Below are positions 1 through 6,987 of a DNA stretch of 18,388 bases, piece after piece. Positions within the stretch are counted from its first letter, which is position 1; every line of letters begins with the position of its first letter. Under the pieces are notes generated by a model. That model had not been told where the DNA came from and did no database searches. It was given only the letters and a program-made list of their open reading frames with translations. The DNA is from an uncultured Collinsella sp. (GTDB taxonomy: Bacteria; Actinomycetota; Coriobacteriia; Coriobacteriales; Coriobacteriaceae): contig URBQ01000042.1 of NCBI GenBank assembly GCA_900546115.1, forward strand, positions 1 to 18,388, given 5' to 3'. Made by a program: the position numbers and the translations under genes.

Positions 1-1932
1 GGCCCCAACGGCGCCGGCAAAACCACCATGCTCAAAATCATCATGGGCATTGACAGTCCCGACTCCGGCCAGGTCCAGTACGCCAAGGACTGCCAGGTAG
101 GCTATCTAGAGCAGGAAACCAACCTGGAGCAAAAGGACACCACCATCCTTTCCGAGGTCATGGCGGCCGCCAAGGAAATTCGCCGCATGGGCGAGCGCGC
201 CAACGAGCTGCAGGCCCAGATCACCGAGTTCTCCGAGCAGGGCAAGGACGTCGACGCACTCCTCAACGAGTACGGCCAGGTCCAGGACCGCTTTGAGCAC
301 CTAGGCGGCTACGAGCTCGAGAGCAACGCCCGCAAAATCCTGTCCGGCCTGGGCTTCAAAGTCACCGACTTCGTGCGCCCGTGCCATGAGTTCTCGGGCG
401 GCTGGCAGATGCGTATCGCGCTGGCCAAGCTCTTCTTGCGCCATCCCGACCTGCTACTTCTGGACGAGCCCACCAACCACCTGGACCTCGAGAGCGTCCA
501 GTGGCTGCGCGGCTTTATCGCCAACTACGACGGCGCCGTGCTCATCGTCAGCCACGACCGCGCCTTCATGGACGCCTGCGTTGACCACGTCGCCGCACTC
601 GAAAACCGTCGCGTGACTTCCTACACCGGCAACTACAGCAGCTACCTCAAGCAGCGCGAGGACAACCTGGAGCAGATGCGCGCCAAGCGTGCCGCTCAGG
701 AGCGCGACATCGCCCACATGCAGGTCTTCGTCGACAAGTTCCGCTACAAGCCCACCAAGGCAGCCCAGGCGCAGGAGCGCATCCGCAAGATCGAGCAGAT
801 CAAAAAGGAGCTTGTCATCTTGCCCGAGGGTCACAAGCACATCGACTTTAAGTTCCCCGACCCACCGCGCTCCGGCGACATGGTCGTGGGCCTCGAGGGT
901 GTATCCAAGTCCTACGGCGACAAGCACATCTACAGCGACATCGACCTCAAGCTCTACCGCGGCGAGCATGTTGCGCTCGTCGGCCCCAACGGCGCCGGCA
1001 AGTCCACGCTCATGAAGATCCTCGCCGGCCTGGAGCCGCCCACCACTGGCACCCGGGACCTGGGCACCAACGTGGGCGTGGCCTACTACGCCCAGCACGC
1101 GCTCGAGGGCATGACCGAGTCCAATACCGTCTTGCAAGAGATCGACACCGTCACGCCCAAGTGGACCGTACCCCAGCAGCGCAGCCTGCTGGGCGCCTTT
1201 CTGTTTAGCGATAACGATGCCATCGAAAAGCAGGTACGCGTCCTCTCCGGCGGCGAAAAGGCGCGTCTGGCGCTCGCCAAGATGCTCGTGGCCCCCGAGG
1301 CGCTCCTGTGCTTGGACGAGCCCACCAACCACCTGGACATCGACTCGGTGGACATGCTCGAGAACGCCCTGCAAAACTTCCCCGGCACCATCGTGCTGAT
1401 CAGCCACGACGAGCATCTGGTGCGCGCCGTTGCCAACCGCGTGATCGACATCCGCGACGGCAAGGTCACGGTCTACGACGGCGACTACGACTACTACCTC
1501 TACAAGCGCGAGGACCTCGCAGCCCGCGCCGCCGCCGAGGCGCCCACGGAGAGCGCGCCTGCCGCGTCCAAGCCCACAAAAGCCAGCGCCGCCCAGGCCG
1601 ACACCCCCGCCGCGGCGCCTAAGCCGGTCGAGGGCAAAAAGACCAAGGAGCAAAAGCGCGCCGAGGCCCAGGCCCGCGCCGTGCTCAACAAAAAACTCAA
1701 GGGCGTGCGCAACCAGCTCAAGAAGATCGAGGCGGAGCTCGACAAAAAGCGCGCCCGCTATGACGAGCTTATGGAATTGATGGCAAGCGAAGAGCTTTAT
1801 GCCGATCAGGACAAGTTCAACGCCGCGCTGGGGGAATATAACGGCCTTAAGCAAGAGCTGCCCAAGCTCGAGGACGAATGGCTGGAGCTTTCCACCCAGA
1901 TCGAAGAGGAGACCGCGCGTGAACTCTCGTAA
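1..1932 (+). CDS. ABC-F family ATPase (5' end missing)
   Basis: This is a soluble ABC protein with two ATPase domains and no membrane domain. ABC-F proteins bind the ribosome near the E site and modulate translation; some give antibiotic resistance. The window opens inside the first Walker A motif (GPNGAGKTT, residues 1-9 of the 643 visible), so about 30-40 N-terminal residues lie outside. The first signature FSGGW is at 131-135 and is followed by the LLLLDEP Walker B and the family hallmark DEPTNHLD. A charged linker (about 219-270) carries the KPTKAAQAQERIRK helix that resembles the ribosome-contacting P-site tRNA interaction motif. The second Walker A GPNGAGKST is at 328-336, signature LSGGE at 415-419, then again DEPTNHLD. 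A low-complexity Ala/Pro/Lys stretch (about 508-545) leads to a C-terminal coiled coil, as in Uup-like members. The subfamily and any resistance role cannot be assigned by eye. Confidence 0.95.
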   Translation, partial: GPNGAGKTTMLKIIMGIDSPDSGQVQYAKDCQVGYLEQETNLEQKDTTILSEVMAAAKEIRRMGERANELQAQITEFSEQGKDVDALLNEYGQVQDRFEHLGGYELESNARKILSGLGFKVTDFVRPCHEFSGGWQMRIALAKLFLRHPDLLLLDEPTNHLDLESVQWLRGFIANYDGAVLIVSHDRAFMDACVDHVAALENRRVTSYTGNYSSYLKQREDNLEQMRAKRAAQERDIAHMQVFVDKFRYKPTKAAQAQERIRKIEQIKKELVILPEGHKHIDFKFPDPPRSGDMVVGLEGVSKSYGDKHIYSDIDLKLYRGEHVALVGPNGAGKSTLMKILAGLEPPTTGTRDLGTNVGVAYYAQHALEGMTESNTVLQEIDTVTPKWTVPQQRSLLGAFLFSDNDAIEKQVRVLSGGEKARLALAKMLVAPEALLCLDEPTNHLDIDSVDMLENALQNFPGTIVLISHDEHLVRAVANRVIDIRDGKVTVYDGDYDYYLYKREDLAARAAAEAPTESAPAASKPTKASAAQADTPAAAPKPVEGKKTKEQKRAEAQARAVLNKKLKGVRNQLKKIEAELDKKRARYDELMELMASEELYADQDKFNAALGEYNGLKQELPKLEDEWLELSTQIEEETARELS

Positions 1933-2215
1933 GGCCGCTGCCGTGGCGATGAGCATCATCGCCATCACTTGTCGCATCTGCGGCATCTTTATGAGTGCGA
2001 TGACCGTGCTGCTGTGTTTTAGCGGCCTCACCGCCAAGCTGCAGATCGTGGGCTTTGTCGTTGAGCTCTCGCGCGCCCTGCCGAGCGTCATCGCCGGCTA
2101 CGGCGTTATCACGTCGCCTTTTGGCGGCGTGTTCCGCCTGGATTACGCCATCGTCGCCGTAATCTTGTTTGTGATCGACTACCTGCTCACGCGCGCCTCG
2201 CGCCGCGTCCGCTAG
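1919..2215 (+). CDS. Small hydrophobic membrane protein, unknown function
   Basis: This is a 98-residue protein that I do not recognise. The start chosen is GTG at 1919, which overlaps the end of the ABC-F gene by 14 bases and has an AGAGGAG ribosome site about 8 bases upstream. The same frame is open further upstream, but that part has no hydrophobic character and lies wholly inside the ABC-F gene. The N-terminus is MNSRKAAA; hydrophobic segments lie at about 7-37 (containing Cys18, Cys21 and Cys33), 41-66 and 75-91. The C-terminus is basic (TRASRRVR), so it probably faces the cytoplasm. The overlap implies translational coupling to the ABC-F gene, and the next gene starts 9 bases after its stop. 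It could be an assembly or regulatory partner for either neighbour, but nothing in the sequence says which. No enzyme motif is seen. Confidence 0.7.
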   Translation: MNSRKAAAVAMSIIAITCRICGIFMSAMTVLLCFSGLTAKLQIVGFVVELSRALPSVIAGYGVITSPFGGVFRLDYAIVAVILFVIDYLLTRASRRVR

Positions 2216-2224
2216 GGGGGCGCC

Positions 2225-2908
2225 ATGTCCAACAGCCACCTCATGAACCTGCTCGCCAGCGCCTTTGCCGTCATCGTGGGTATTGTCATCCACGAGAGCG
2301 CGCACGCCGCCGCGGCCTGGGCGCTCGGCGACAAGACGGCCCGTTCGCGCGGCCGCGTCTCGCTCAACCCACTTAACCATATCGACCCGTTTGGCACCGT
2401 CCTCCTGCCGCTGCTGATGCTCGCCGCCGGCGGCCCGGTGTTCGCCTTTGCCAAGCCGGTGCCCGTCTACCTCAACAACCTCAAGCACCCCAAGCGTGAC
2501 GAGGTCCTAGTGAGCGCGGCCGGCCCCGCATCGAACATCGCACTCGCGTGTCTCGCGGCCGCCCTCATGCACGCAGCGTACGGCAACCTCTACGCCAGCA
2601 TGTCCTTTGCCGTGGCGTCGCAAATCATGAACTTCGGCGCCACGTTCATCGTGGTCAACCTGTCGCTCGCGTTCTTTAACCTCATTCCGATCCCGCCGCT
2701 CGACGGCTCGTCGATCATCGTGCCGTTCCTCAAAGGCAAGGCGCTCGCCAACTACTACCGACTGCAGCAGTACGCCATGCCGATCCTTATCATCGTGCTA
2801 TATCTGCTGCCCATGTGGACCGGCATCGACGTGATCGGCCGGTATTTCGACGTTACCGTGTATCCGCTGGCGGAGCATCTGCTCAACTTCGCAACCGCCG
2901 GCATCTAG
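2225..2908 (+). CDS. Site-2 protease family (M50) membrane metalloprotease
   Basis: This is a zinc metalloprotease of the intramembrane-cleaving M50 family, 227 residues, embedded in the membrane. Zinc-binding HESAH is at 23-27 inside the first hydrophobic helix. The conserved NPLNHIDP segment follows at 48-55, and the third zinc-ligand motif, LDG, lies at 159-161 within NLIPIPPLDGS. There are further hydrophobic helices at about 56-72, 97-115, 135-155 and 184-197. The length and short HExxH-NPxxHIDP-LDG layout match the compact bacterial subgroup without PDZ or CBS domains; substrates for that subgroup are mostly unknown. The start ATG follows a GGGGGG run that overlaps the previous stop codon and probably serves as the ribosome site. 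The gene is 9 bases behind the small membrane protein and 84 bases ahead of scpA, so it closes the first block. Confidence 0.92.
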   Translation: MSNSHLMNLLASAFAVIVGIVIHESAHAAAAWALGDKTARSRGRVSLNPLNHIDPFGTVLLPLLMLAAGGPVFAFAKPVPVYLNNLKHPKRDEVLVSAAGPASNIALACLAAALMHAAYGNLYASMSFAVASQIMNFGATFIVVNLSLAFFNLIPIPPLDGSSIIVPFLKGKALANYYRLQQYAMPILIIVLYLLPMWTGIDVIGRYFDVTVYPLAEHLLNFATAGI

Positions 2909-2910
2909 GG

Positions 2911-2942
2911 TAAACTTACAGGTCGACCGTGCAAAACGGTCG
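2911..2942 (+). promoter_or_regulatory. Possible promoter and hairpin upstream of scpA
   Basis: The 84-base gap before scpA is the largest among the + strand protein genes. TTCGCA (2888-2893) and TAAACT (2911-2916) are 17 bases apart and each match four of six positions of the -35 and -10 consensus. Downstream is a perfect 7-base inverted repeat, CGACCGT (2924-2930) and ACGGTCG (2936-2942), with a GCAAA loop. No T-run follows, so it is not a typical terminator; it could be a leader hairpin or an mRNA processing site. The promoter match is weak. Confidence 0.3.
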
Positions 2943-2992
2943 TAACATGCACCCAAACCGCGCCGCGAAGGCGCCGTCAAAGGAGGTCGAAG

Positions 2993-3802
2993 ATGTCGTA
3001 TCGCGTGTCGACGCAGATCTACAGCGGACCGTTCGACCTGCTGCTGCAGCTGGTAACCCGCCAAAAAGTAGATATCGGCGCCATCTCGATCAGCGAGGTG
3101 GCCGAGCAATACCTGGCCGAGGTCGAGCGCATCGAGGCGCTGGACCTGGACGTGGCGAGCGACTTTTTGCTGGTCGCGGCAACCCTTTTGGACATCAAGG
3201 CCGCCTCGCTGGTGCCCCAGGAGGCCCCAAGCAACACCGACGAAGATGACGAGGACGACGAAGATCTCGAGGGGTTGAGCGCCCTCGACGGCGACGCCCT
3301 ACGCGAGGTCCTGATTCAGCGCCTGATCGCCTACAAGCAGTTTAAGGGCGCGGCGGTGGCCCTTGGCGCGCGCATGCAGGCCGAGAGCCGCATGCATCCG
3401 CGTGTTGCCGGACCCGACCCTGAGTTTTTGGGCCTCATGCCCGACTACCTGGCCGGCATCACCCTGCGCGGCCTCGCCGTCATCTGCGCCGACCTGGACG
3501 GCAAGCGCCAGACCTTCTTGCTGGAGGCCGAGCACGTGGCGCCGCATCGCGTGCCGCTTGACCTGACCGTGGCCTCGGTCGACCGCTTTACCATGGCGCG
3601 CCAAACTTGTACCTTCCGCGAGCTGCTGGACGGCGACACCACCACCGAGCAGCTCGTCGTCACCTTCCTGGCCATGCTGGAGCTCGCCAAGCGCGGCTCG
3701 CTCACCCTGAGCCAGGACGAGATCTTTGGAACTATCTGCATCAACCGCGTCGAGGGCGCCGAGGCATACGTGCCCGGCGAGGGCCCCGAGCTCACCGAAT
3801 AG
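2993..3802 (+). CDS. scpA: Segregation and condensation protein A (kleisin)
   Basis: ScpA is the kleisin of the bacterial Smc-ScpAB condensin, which loads on DNA and helps compact and segregate chromosomes. The protein is 269 residues, a usual length. The N-terminal Smc-binding domain has the family pattern SGPFDLLLQLV then KVDIGAISISEVAEQYL (about 11-41). DLDVASDFLLVAATLLDIKA (51-70) follows and is typical. A strongly acidic linker (about 83-94, almost all Asp/Glu) leads to the central ScpB-binding region. The C-terminal winged helix includes VVTFLAMLELAKRG and the FGTI motif (222-248). The start is fixed by a near-perfect AAAGGAGGT site at 2979-2987, 5 bases before the ATG. scpB follows 11 bases downstream, the standard arrangement. 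Confidence 0.97.
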   Translation: MSYRVSTQIYSGPFDLLLQLVTRQKVDIGAISISEVAEQYLAEVERIEALDLDVASDFLLVAATLLDIKAASLVPQEAPSNTDEDDEDDEDLEGLSALDGDALREVLIQRLIAYKQFKGAAVALGARMQAESRMHPRVAGPDPEFLGLMPDYLAGITLRGLAVICADLDGKRQTFLLEAEHVAPHRVPLDLTVASVDRFTMARQTCTFRELLDGDTTTEQLVVTFLAMLELAKRGSLTLSQDEIFGTICINRVEGAEAYVPGEGPELTE

Positions 3803-3813
3803 GAGCGGCAACC

Positions 3814-4533
3814 ATGTCAACCCTTTCCACGCTGGAGGCAAACAGCCTCAAAGGCGCCCTCGAGGCGCTGTTGCTGGTGTCGAGCGACCCCGTGAGTGCG
3901 CCCGCGCTGGCAGGTGCGCTCGATATCGCCCCAGGCGAGTGCGCGTCGCTGCTCGCCGAGCTCAAGGTTGAGTACGAGGAGGCCAATCGCGGCTTTCAGC
4001 TGCGCGAGGTCGCCGGCGGTTGGCGCCTGTTCACGCACCCCGCCTACCACGACGTAGTCGAGGCCTATGTGTTGAGCTGGGACACGCAAAAGCTGTCGCA
4101 AGCGGCGCTCGAAACCCTGGCCGTCATCGCATACCACCAGCCCGTCACGCGCGAGGTGGTCAAGGGCATCCGCGGCGTCAATTCCGACGGCGTCATCGCG
4201 TCGCTCGTGGACAAAGGTCTAGTGCGCGAGCTCGGCCGCGACCCCCAGCGAGGTCAAGCCATCATCTATGGCACGACCAACGCCTTCTTGGAAAAGTTCG
4301 GTCTGCGCTCCACTCGCGACCTGCCCGACCTGGAGCAGTTTGCCCCCGACGAGCAGTCGCGTCAGTTTATCCGCGAACGCCTGAGCGGCCGCAGCATCCA
4401 GTCCACGCTCGAGGAGCAGGCCGAGGACCTGGACGAAGAGCGCGAACTGCTCGATACCGATGTTGAGGACGCCGATAACGCAGAGCTTCTGCCCACCGGC
4501 GATACCCCGGAGGACATGCATGACGAGGACTAA
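3814..4533 (+). CDS. scpB: Segregation and condensation protein B
   Basis: ScpB dimers bind the middle of ScpA and complete the Smc-ScpAB complex. The protein is 239 residues and begins MSTLSTLEANSLKGALEALL. It contains two winged-helix modules: the first spans about 10-85, with GFQLREVAGGWRLFTHP, and the second about 90-165, with the family signature LSQAALETLAVIAYHQPVTR and IRGVNSDGVIASLVDKGLV. An acidic tail (about 200-239) is common in ScpB. The frame is open upstream into scpA, but the ATG at 3814 is the right start: AGGAGCG overlaps the scpA stop codon 6-7 bases before it, and the domain begins there. The last 14 bases overlap rluB, so the three genes are probably translated in step. 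Confidence 0.96.
   Translation: MSTLSTLEANSLKGALEALLLVSSDPVSAPALAGALDIAPGECASLLAELKVEYEEANRGFQLREVAGGWRLFTHPAYHDVVEAYVLSWDTQKLSQAALETLAVIAYHQPVTREVVKGIRGVNSDGVIASLVDKGLVRELGRDPQRGQAIIYGTTNAFLEKFGLRSTRDLPDLEQFAPDEQSRQFIRERLSGRSIQSTLEEQAEDLDEERELLDTDVEDADNAELLPTGDTPEDMHDED
4509..4513 (+). promoter_or_regulatory. Ribosome binding site that fixes the rluB start
   Basis: GGAGG lies 6 bases before the ATG at 4520, inside the last codons of scpB. The later in-frame ATGs at 4565 and 4610, which are closer to the conserved S4 domain, have no comparable site. The 4520 start is therefore preferred, even though it gives a 30-residue extension. Confidence 0.65.
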
Positions 4534-5485
4534 CGAAGTGGGGGAGACGCACATCGCCGGCGTCATGGGCGCGCCCGCGACCGACTCTCAGCCCGTCTAC
4601 CCGCACACCATGCGCTTGCAGCGCTTTTTGGCGCGTGCGGGCGTGGCGAGCCGCCGCGGCTCGGAGGATCTGATGACCGCTGGCCGCGTGACCGTCAACG
4701 GCCAGATCGCGACCGAACTGGGCACCAAGGTCGATGTCGACCGCGACCATGTCGAGGTCGACGGCATGCCTGTCAAGCTCAACCAGGGCGCCGTGTACCT
4801 GATGCTCTACAAGCCGACCGGCTATCTCACCACCATGAGCGATCCGCAGGAGCGCCCTTGTGTGGCCGACCTGGTCCCGCGCGACCGCTTTCCGGGGCTC
4901 TTCCCGGTGGGCCGCCTGGACCGCGACACCACGGGCCTTTTGCTCTTTACCACCGACGGCGACCTGTCGCAGGACCTGCTGCACCCCAGCAAGCACGTCT
5001 ACAAGACCTACCAAGCGCTCGTGGACGGCCACCTGACCGATCGCGACTTGGAATCACTCCGCCGCGGCATCGAGCTCGACGACGGCCTGTGCCAGCCGGC
5101 GATCTGCCGCGTCATCAGCGCGCGCGAGGCCGAGACCGTGGCTCCGCAAGGCGTCAAGCCCGGTACCACCGCCGTGGAGGTCATCATCCGCGAGGGCCGC
5201 AAAAACCAGGTCAAGCGCATGCTGGGCAAGATCCACCATCCGGTGATCCGCCTGCATCGCTGTAACTTTGCCGGCCTGGAGCTCAAGGACGTGGCCAAAG
5301 GCTCGTGGCGCGAGCTCACCGACCGCGAGGTACAGATACTCAAGGCCGGCGGCATCCCGCCCAAGCAGGCCAGTGCCAAGAGCAGTGCCGCGCCCGCGAC
5401 CAGCACCGCGAGTCGTACGCGGCACCACGGCAGCCATGGCTCAACGCCCAAGCGCAACACCTACCGCGAGCGCTACACGGGCTAG
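4520..5485 (+). CDS. rluB: 23S rRNA pseudouridine synthase, RluB/RsuA family
   Basis: This enzyme isomerises a specific uridine of ribosomal RNA to pseudouridine; RluB of E. coli modifies 23S U2605. The protein is 321 residues. A nonconserved 30-residue extension is followed by an S4 RNA-binding domain (31-78, RLQRFLARAGVASRRGSEDL). The catalytic domain (about 92-275) has the active-site motif GRLDRDTTGLLLFT with catalytic Asp134, and GRKNQVKRM at 226-234. The tail (about 283-321) is low complexity and basic, rich in Ser, Ala, Thr, Arg, His and Lys, and could give extra RNA contact. The gene overlaps scpB by 14 bases, the common scpA-scpB-rluB order in Gram-positives. RsuA or RluE/F specificity cannot be excluded by eye, but gene order favours RluB. 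Confidence 0.93.
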   Translation: MTRTNEVGETHIAGVMGAPATDSQPVYPHTMRLQRFLARAGVASRRGSEDLMTAGRVTVNGQIATELGTKVDVDRDHVEVDGMPVKLNQGAVYLMLYKPTGYLTTMSDPQERPCVADLVPRDRFPGLFPVGRLDRDTTGLLLFTTDGDLSQDLLHPSKHVYKTYQALVDGHLTDRDLESLRRGIELDDGLCQPAICRVISAREAETVAPQGVKPGTTAVEVIIREGRKNQVKRMLGKIHHPVIRLHRCNFAGLELKDVAKGSWRELTDREVQILKAGGIPPKQASAKSSAAPATSTASRTRHHGSHGSTPKRNTYRERYTG

Positions 5486-5551
5486 TCAGTCCGCCAGCAA
5501 GCAGCGTCCCCGCATCATACCAGCACGTCAACCACCGAAAGGAAGCATTGC

Positions 5552-6238
5552 ATGATCGTCGCCATCGACGGCCCCGCCGGTTCCGGCAAGTCCACTATCG
5601 CCAAGGAGATCGCCCGCCAGCTGGGCTTTAACAAGCTCGACACGGGCGCCATGTATCGCGCCGTCACCTTCGCCGCCCTCGACCGCGGCATCGATCTGGA
5701 CGACGAGGCTGCCATCGATGCCCTCGCCGAGCAGATCGAGATCCGCTTTACCAACGGCACCGGCGAGGACACGCGCCTGACCATCGACGGCCAGGACGCA
5801 TCGGCTGCCATCCGCACCCCGCAGGTCGACGCCAACGTGTCCAAGGTCTCGGCCTACCCGGGCGTGCGCGCCGCCATGCTCATCCACCAGCGCCGCGCCG
5901 CCGAGGACCGCGACATCGTGGCCGAGGGTCGCGATATCGGCACCGTCGTGTTCCCCAACGCGCAGGTCAAGGTGTTCCTGACCGCCGACCCGCGTGAGCG
6001 CGCCCGCCGCCGTGTGCTGCAGCGCCACCAAAGCGACGCCCAGCCGCTTACTGCCGAGCAGCTCGAGGCCGAGGTCGACGAAACCCTCGACGCCCTCAAG
6101 CAGCGCGATAAACTCGACAGCAGCCGCGAGGTCGCACCGCTCGTGCCCGCCGAGGACGCCGTGCACGTCGACTCCACCGCCCACACCATCGACGAGGTCG
6201 TACGCATTATCGAGGACCTCATCAACCAAAGGAGGTAG
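5552..6238 (+). CDS. cmk: Cytidylate kinase
   Basis: Cytidylate kinase transfers phosphate from ATP to CMP or dCMP and recycles CMP released by phospholipid and RNA turnover. The protein is 228 residues, as usual for the family. The P-loop GPAGSGKST is at 7-15, the CMP-binding LDTGAMYR at 29-36, GRDIGT at 126-131, and VFLTADPRERARRR (141-154) forms the lid region. ATG 5552 has AAAGGAAG at 5538-5545. A 66-base gap separates it from rluB; I see no clear terminator or promoter in that gap. The final codons (Arg-Arg-stop) are themselves the AAAGGAGGT ribosome site for the next gene at 6228-6236. The cmk-plsC-ispH order is known from Clostridia and relatives. Confidence 0.96.
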   Translation: MIVAIDGPAGSGKSTIAKEIARQLGFNKLDTGAMYRAVTFAALDRGIDLDDEAAIDALAEQIEIRFTNGTGEDTRLTIDGQDASAAIRTPQVDANVSKVSAYPGVRAAMLIHQRRAAEDRDIVAEGRDIGTVVFPNAQVKVFLTADPRERARRRVLQRHQSDAQPLTAEQLEAEVDETLDALKQRDKLDSSREVAPLVPAEDAVHVDSTAHTIDEVVRIIEDLINQRR

Positions 6239-6241
6239 CCC

Positions 6242-6970
6242 ATGCGCCTGTTTAAACAGACGCCCGAGGATTACTACAACGCCCCCTACGCCGAGTTCCC
6301 GGCGCTCATCCGCGGCACCGTCGTCGTAGTCATGGCTATTCTGTGGGCCTTCTCCAAGCTCATGTGGCGCTGGAAGGTCGAGGACGCCGACCTGCTGTTT
6401 GAGCGCCAGGAGGGTCGCGGTAGCGTGGTCATCTGCAACCACACCTCGATGGCCGAACTCTTGGCCGTGGAGACGGCGCTGTTCTTTGGCGGCCGCCGCA
6501 TTCGCCCCATCTTTAAGTCCGAGTTTGCCAAGAGCAAGATCGTACGCTGGGCCTTTAGCCGCGTGGGCGGCATCCCCGTGGAGCGTGGTACTGCCGACAT
6601 GAAGTGTCTGCGCGCCGCCCAGCATGCGCTGCAACGCGGTGAAGACGTCCTGATCTTCCCCGAGGGCACGCGCATCCGCTCGCGCGAGATTAAGCCCGAG
6701 GTCCACGGCGGCTTTGCGCTCATCGCCCAGATGGGCAAGGCGCCGGTCAACCCGCTCGCCATTTGTGGCTGGTCCGACATTACGCCTAAGGGCAAAAAGC
6801 TCATGCGCCCCAAAAAGTGTTGGATCCGCGCCGGCAAGGCCGTCTCGCTATCCGATGCACCGGCCGAGCTTAAGCGCAAGGAGCGCCTGGCATGGTTTGA
6901 GTCCGAGGCCATGAGCCGTGTCTACGCCATGCGCGACGAGCTGTGCGCCGAGCACCCGGGCAGGTTCTAG
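6242..6970 (+). CDS. plsC: 1-acyl-glycerol-3-phosphate acyltransferase (PlsC-like), atypical HX4E box
   Basis: PlsC-family enzymes acylate lysophosphatidic acid to phosphatidic acid at the membrane. The protein is 242 residues with a hydrophobic N-terminal segment (about 23-42) before the catalytic domain. The substrate block FPEGTR is clear at 139-144; GGIPVERG (109-116) and APVNPLAI (167-174) fit the other family blocks. The catalytic box, normally NHxSxxD (HX4D), reads NHTSMAE, so His67 is present but the relay Asp is replaced by Glu72. This may be a tolerated lineage variant or mark a different acceptor. The start ATG is 3 bases after cmk and uses the ribosome site built into the cmk end. 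It may be partner to PlsY and GpsA further along. Confidence 0.88.
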   Translation: MRLFKQTPEDYYNAPYAEFPALIRGTVVVVMAILWAFSKLMWRWKVEDADLLFERQEGRGSVVICNHTSMAELLAVETALFFGGRRIRPIFKSEFAKSKIVRWAFSRVGGIPVERGTADMKCLRAAQHALQRGEDVLIFPEGTRIRSREIKPEVHGGFALIAQMGKAPVNPLAICGWSDITPKGKKLMRPKKCWIRAGKAVSLSDAPAELKRKERLAWFESEAMSRVYAMRDELCAEHPGRF

Positions 6971-6975
6971 CTATG

Positions 6976-6981
6976 GGTGAG
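6976..6981 (+). promoter_or_regulatory. Ribosome binding site choosing the ispH start
   Basis: GGTGAG lies 6 bases before the ATG at 6988. In-frame ATGs at 6943 (inside plsC) and 6973 have poorer sites. The start at 6988 is preferred but not certain. Confidence 0.45.
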
Positions 6982-6987
6982 TACGTC

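Noticed and set aside
982..1001. Exact 20-base repeat of positions 1-20 (and a second at 461-486 / 1313-1338)
   Set aside because: These encode the duplicated Walker A and DEPTNHLD motifs of the two ATPase domains, so they are not mobile or regulatory repeats.
454..2091. 545-codon open frame on the - strand opposite the ABC-F gene
   Set aside because: Same cause: a shadow of biased codon use. The product is a Val/Leu/Gly/His-rich string without motifs.
3607..3813. Upstream extension of the scpB frame
   Set aside because: It overlaps scpA, has unlikely composition, and the ATG at 3814 has a proper ribosome site at the expected domain start.
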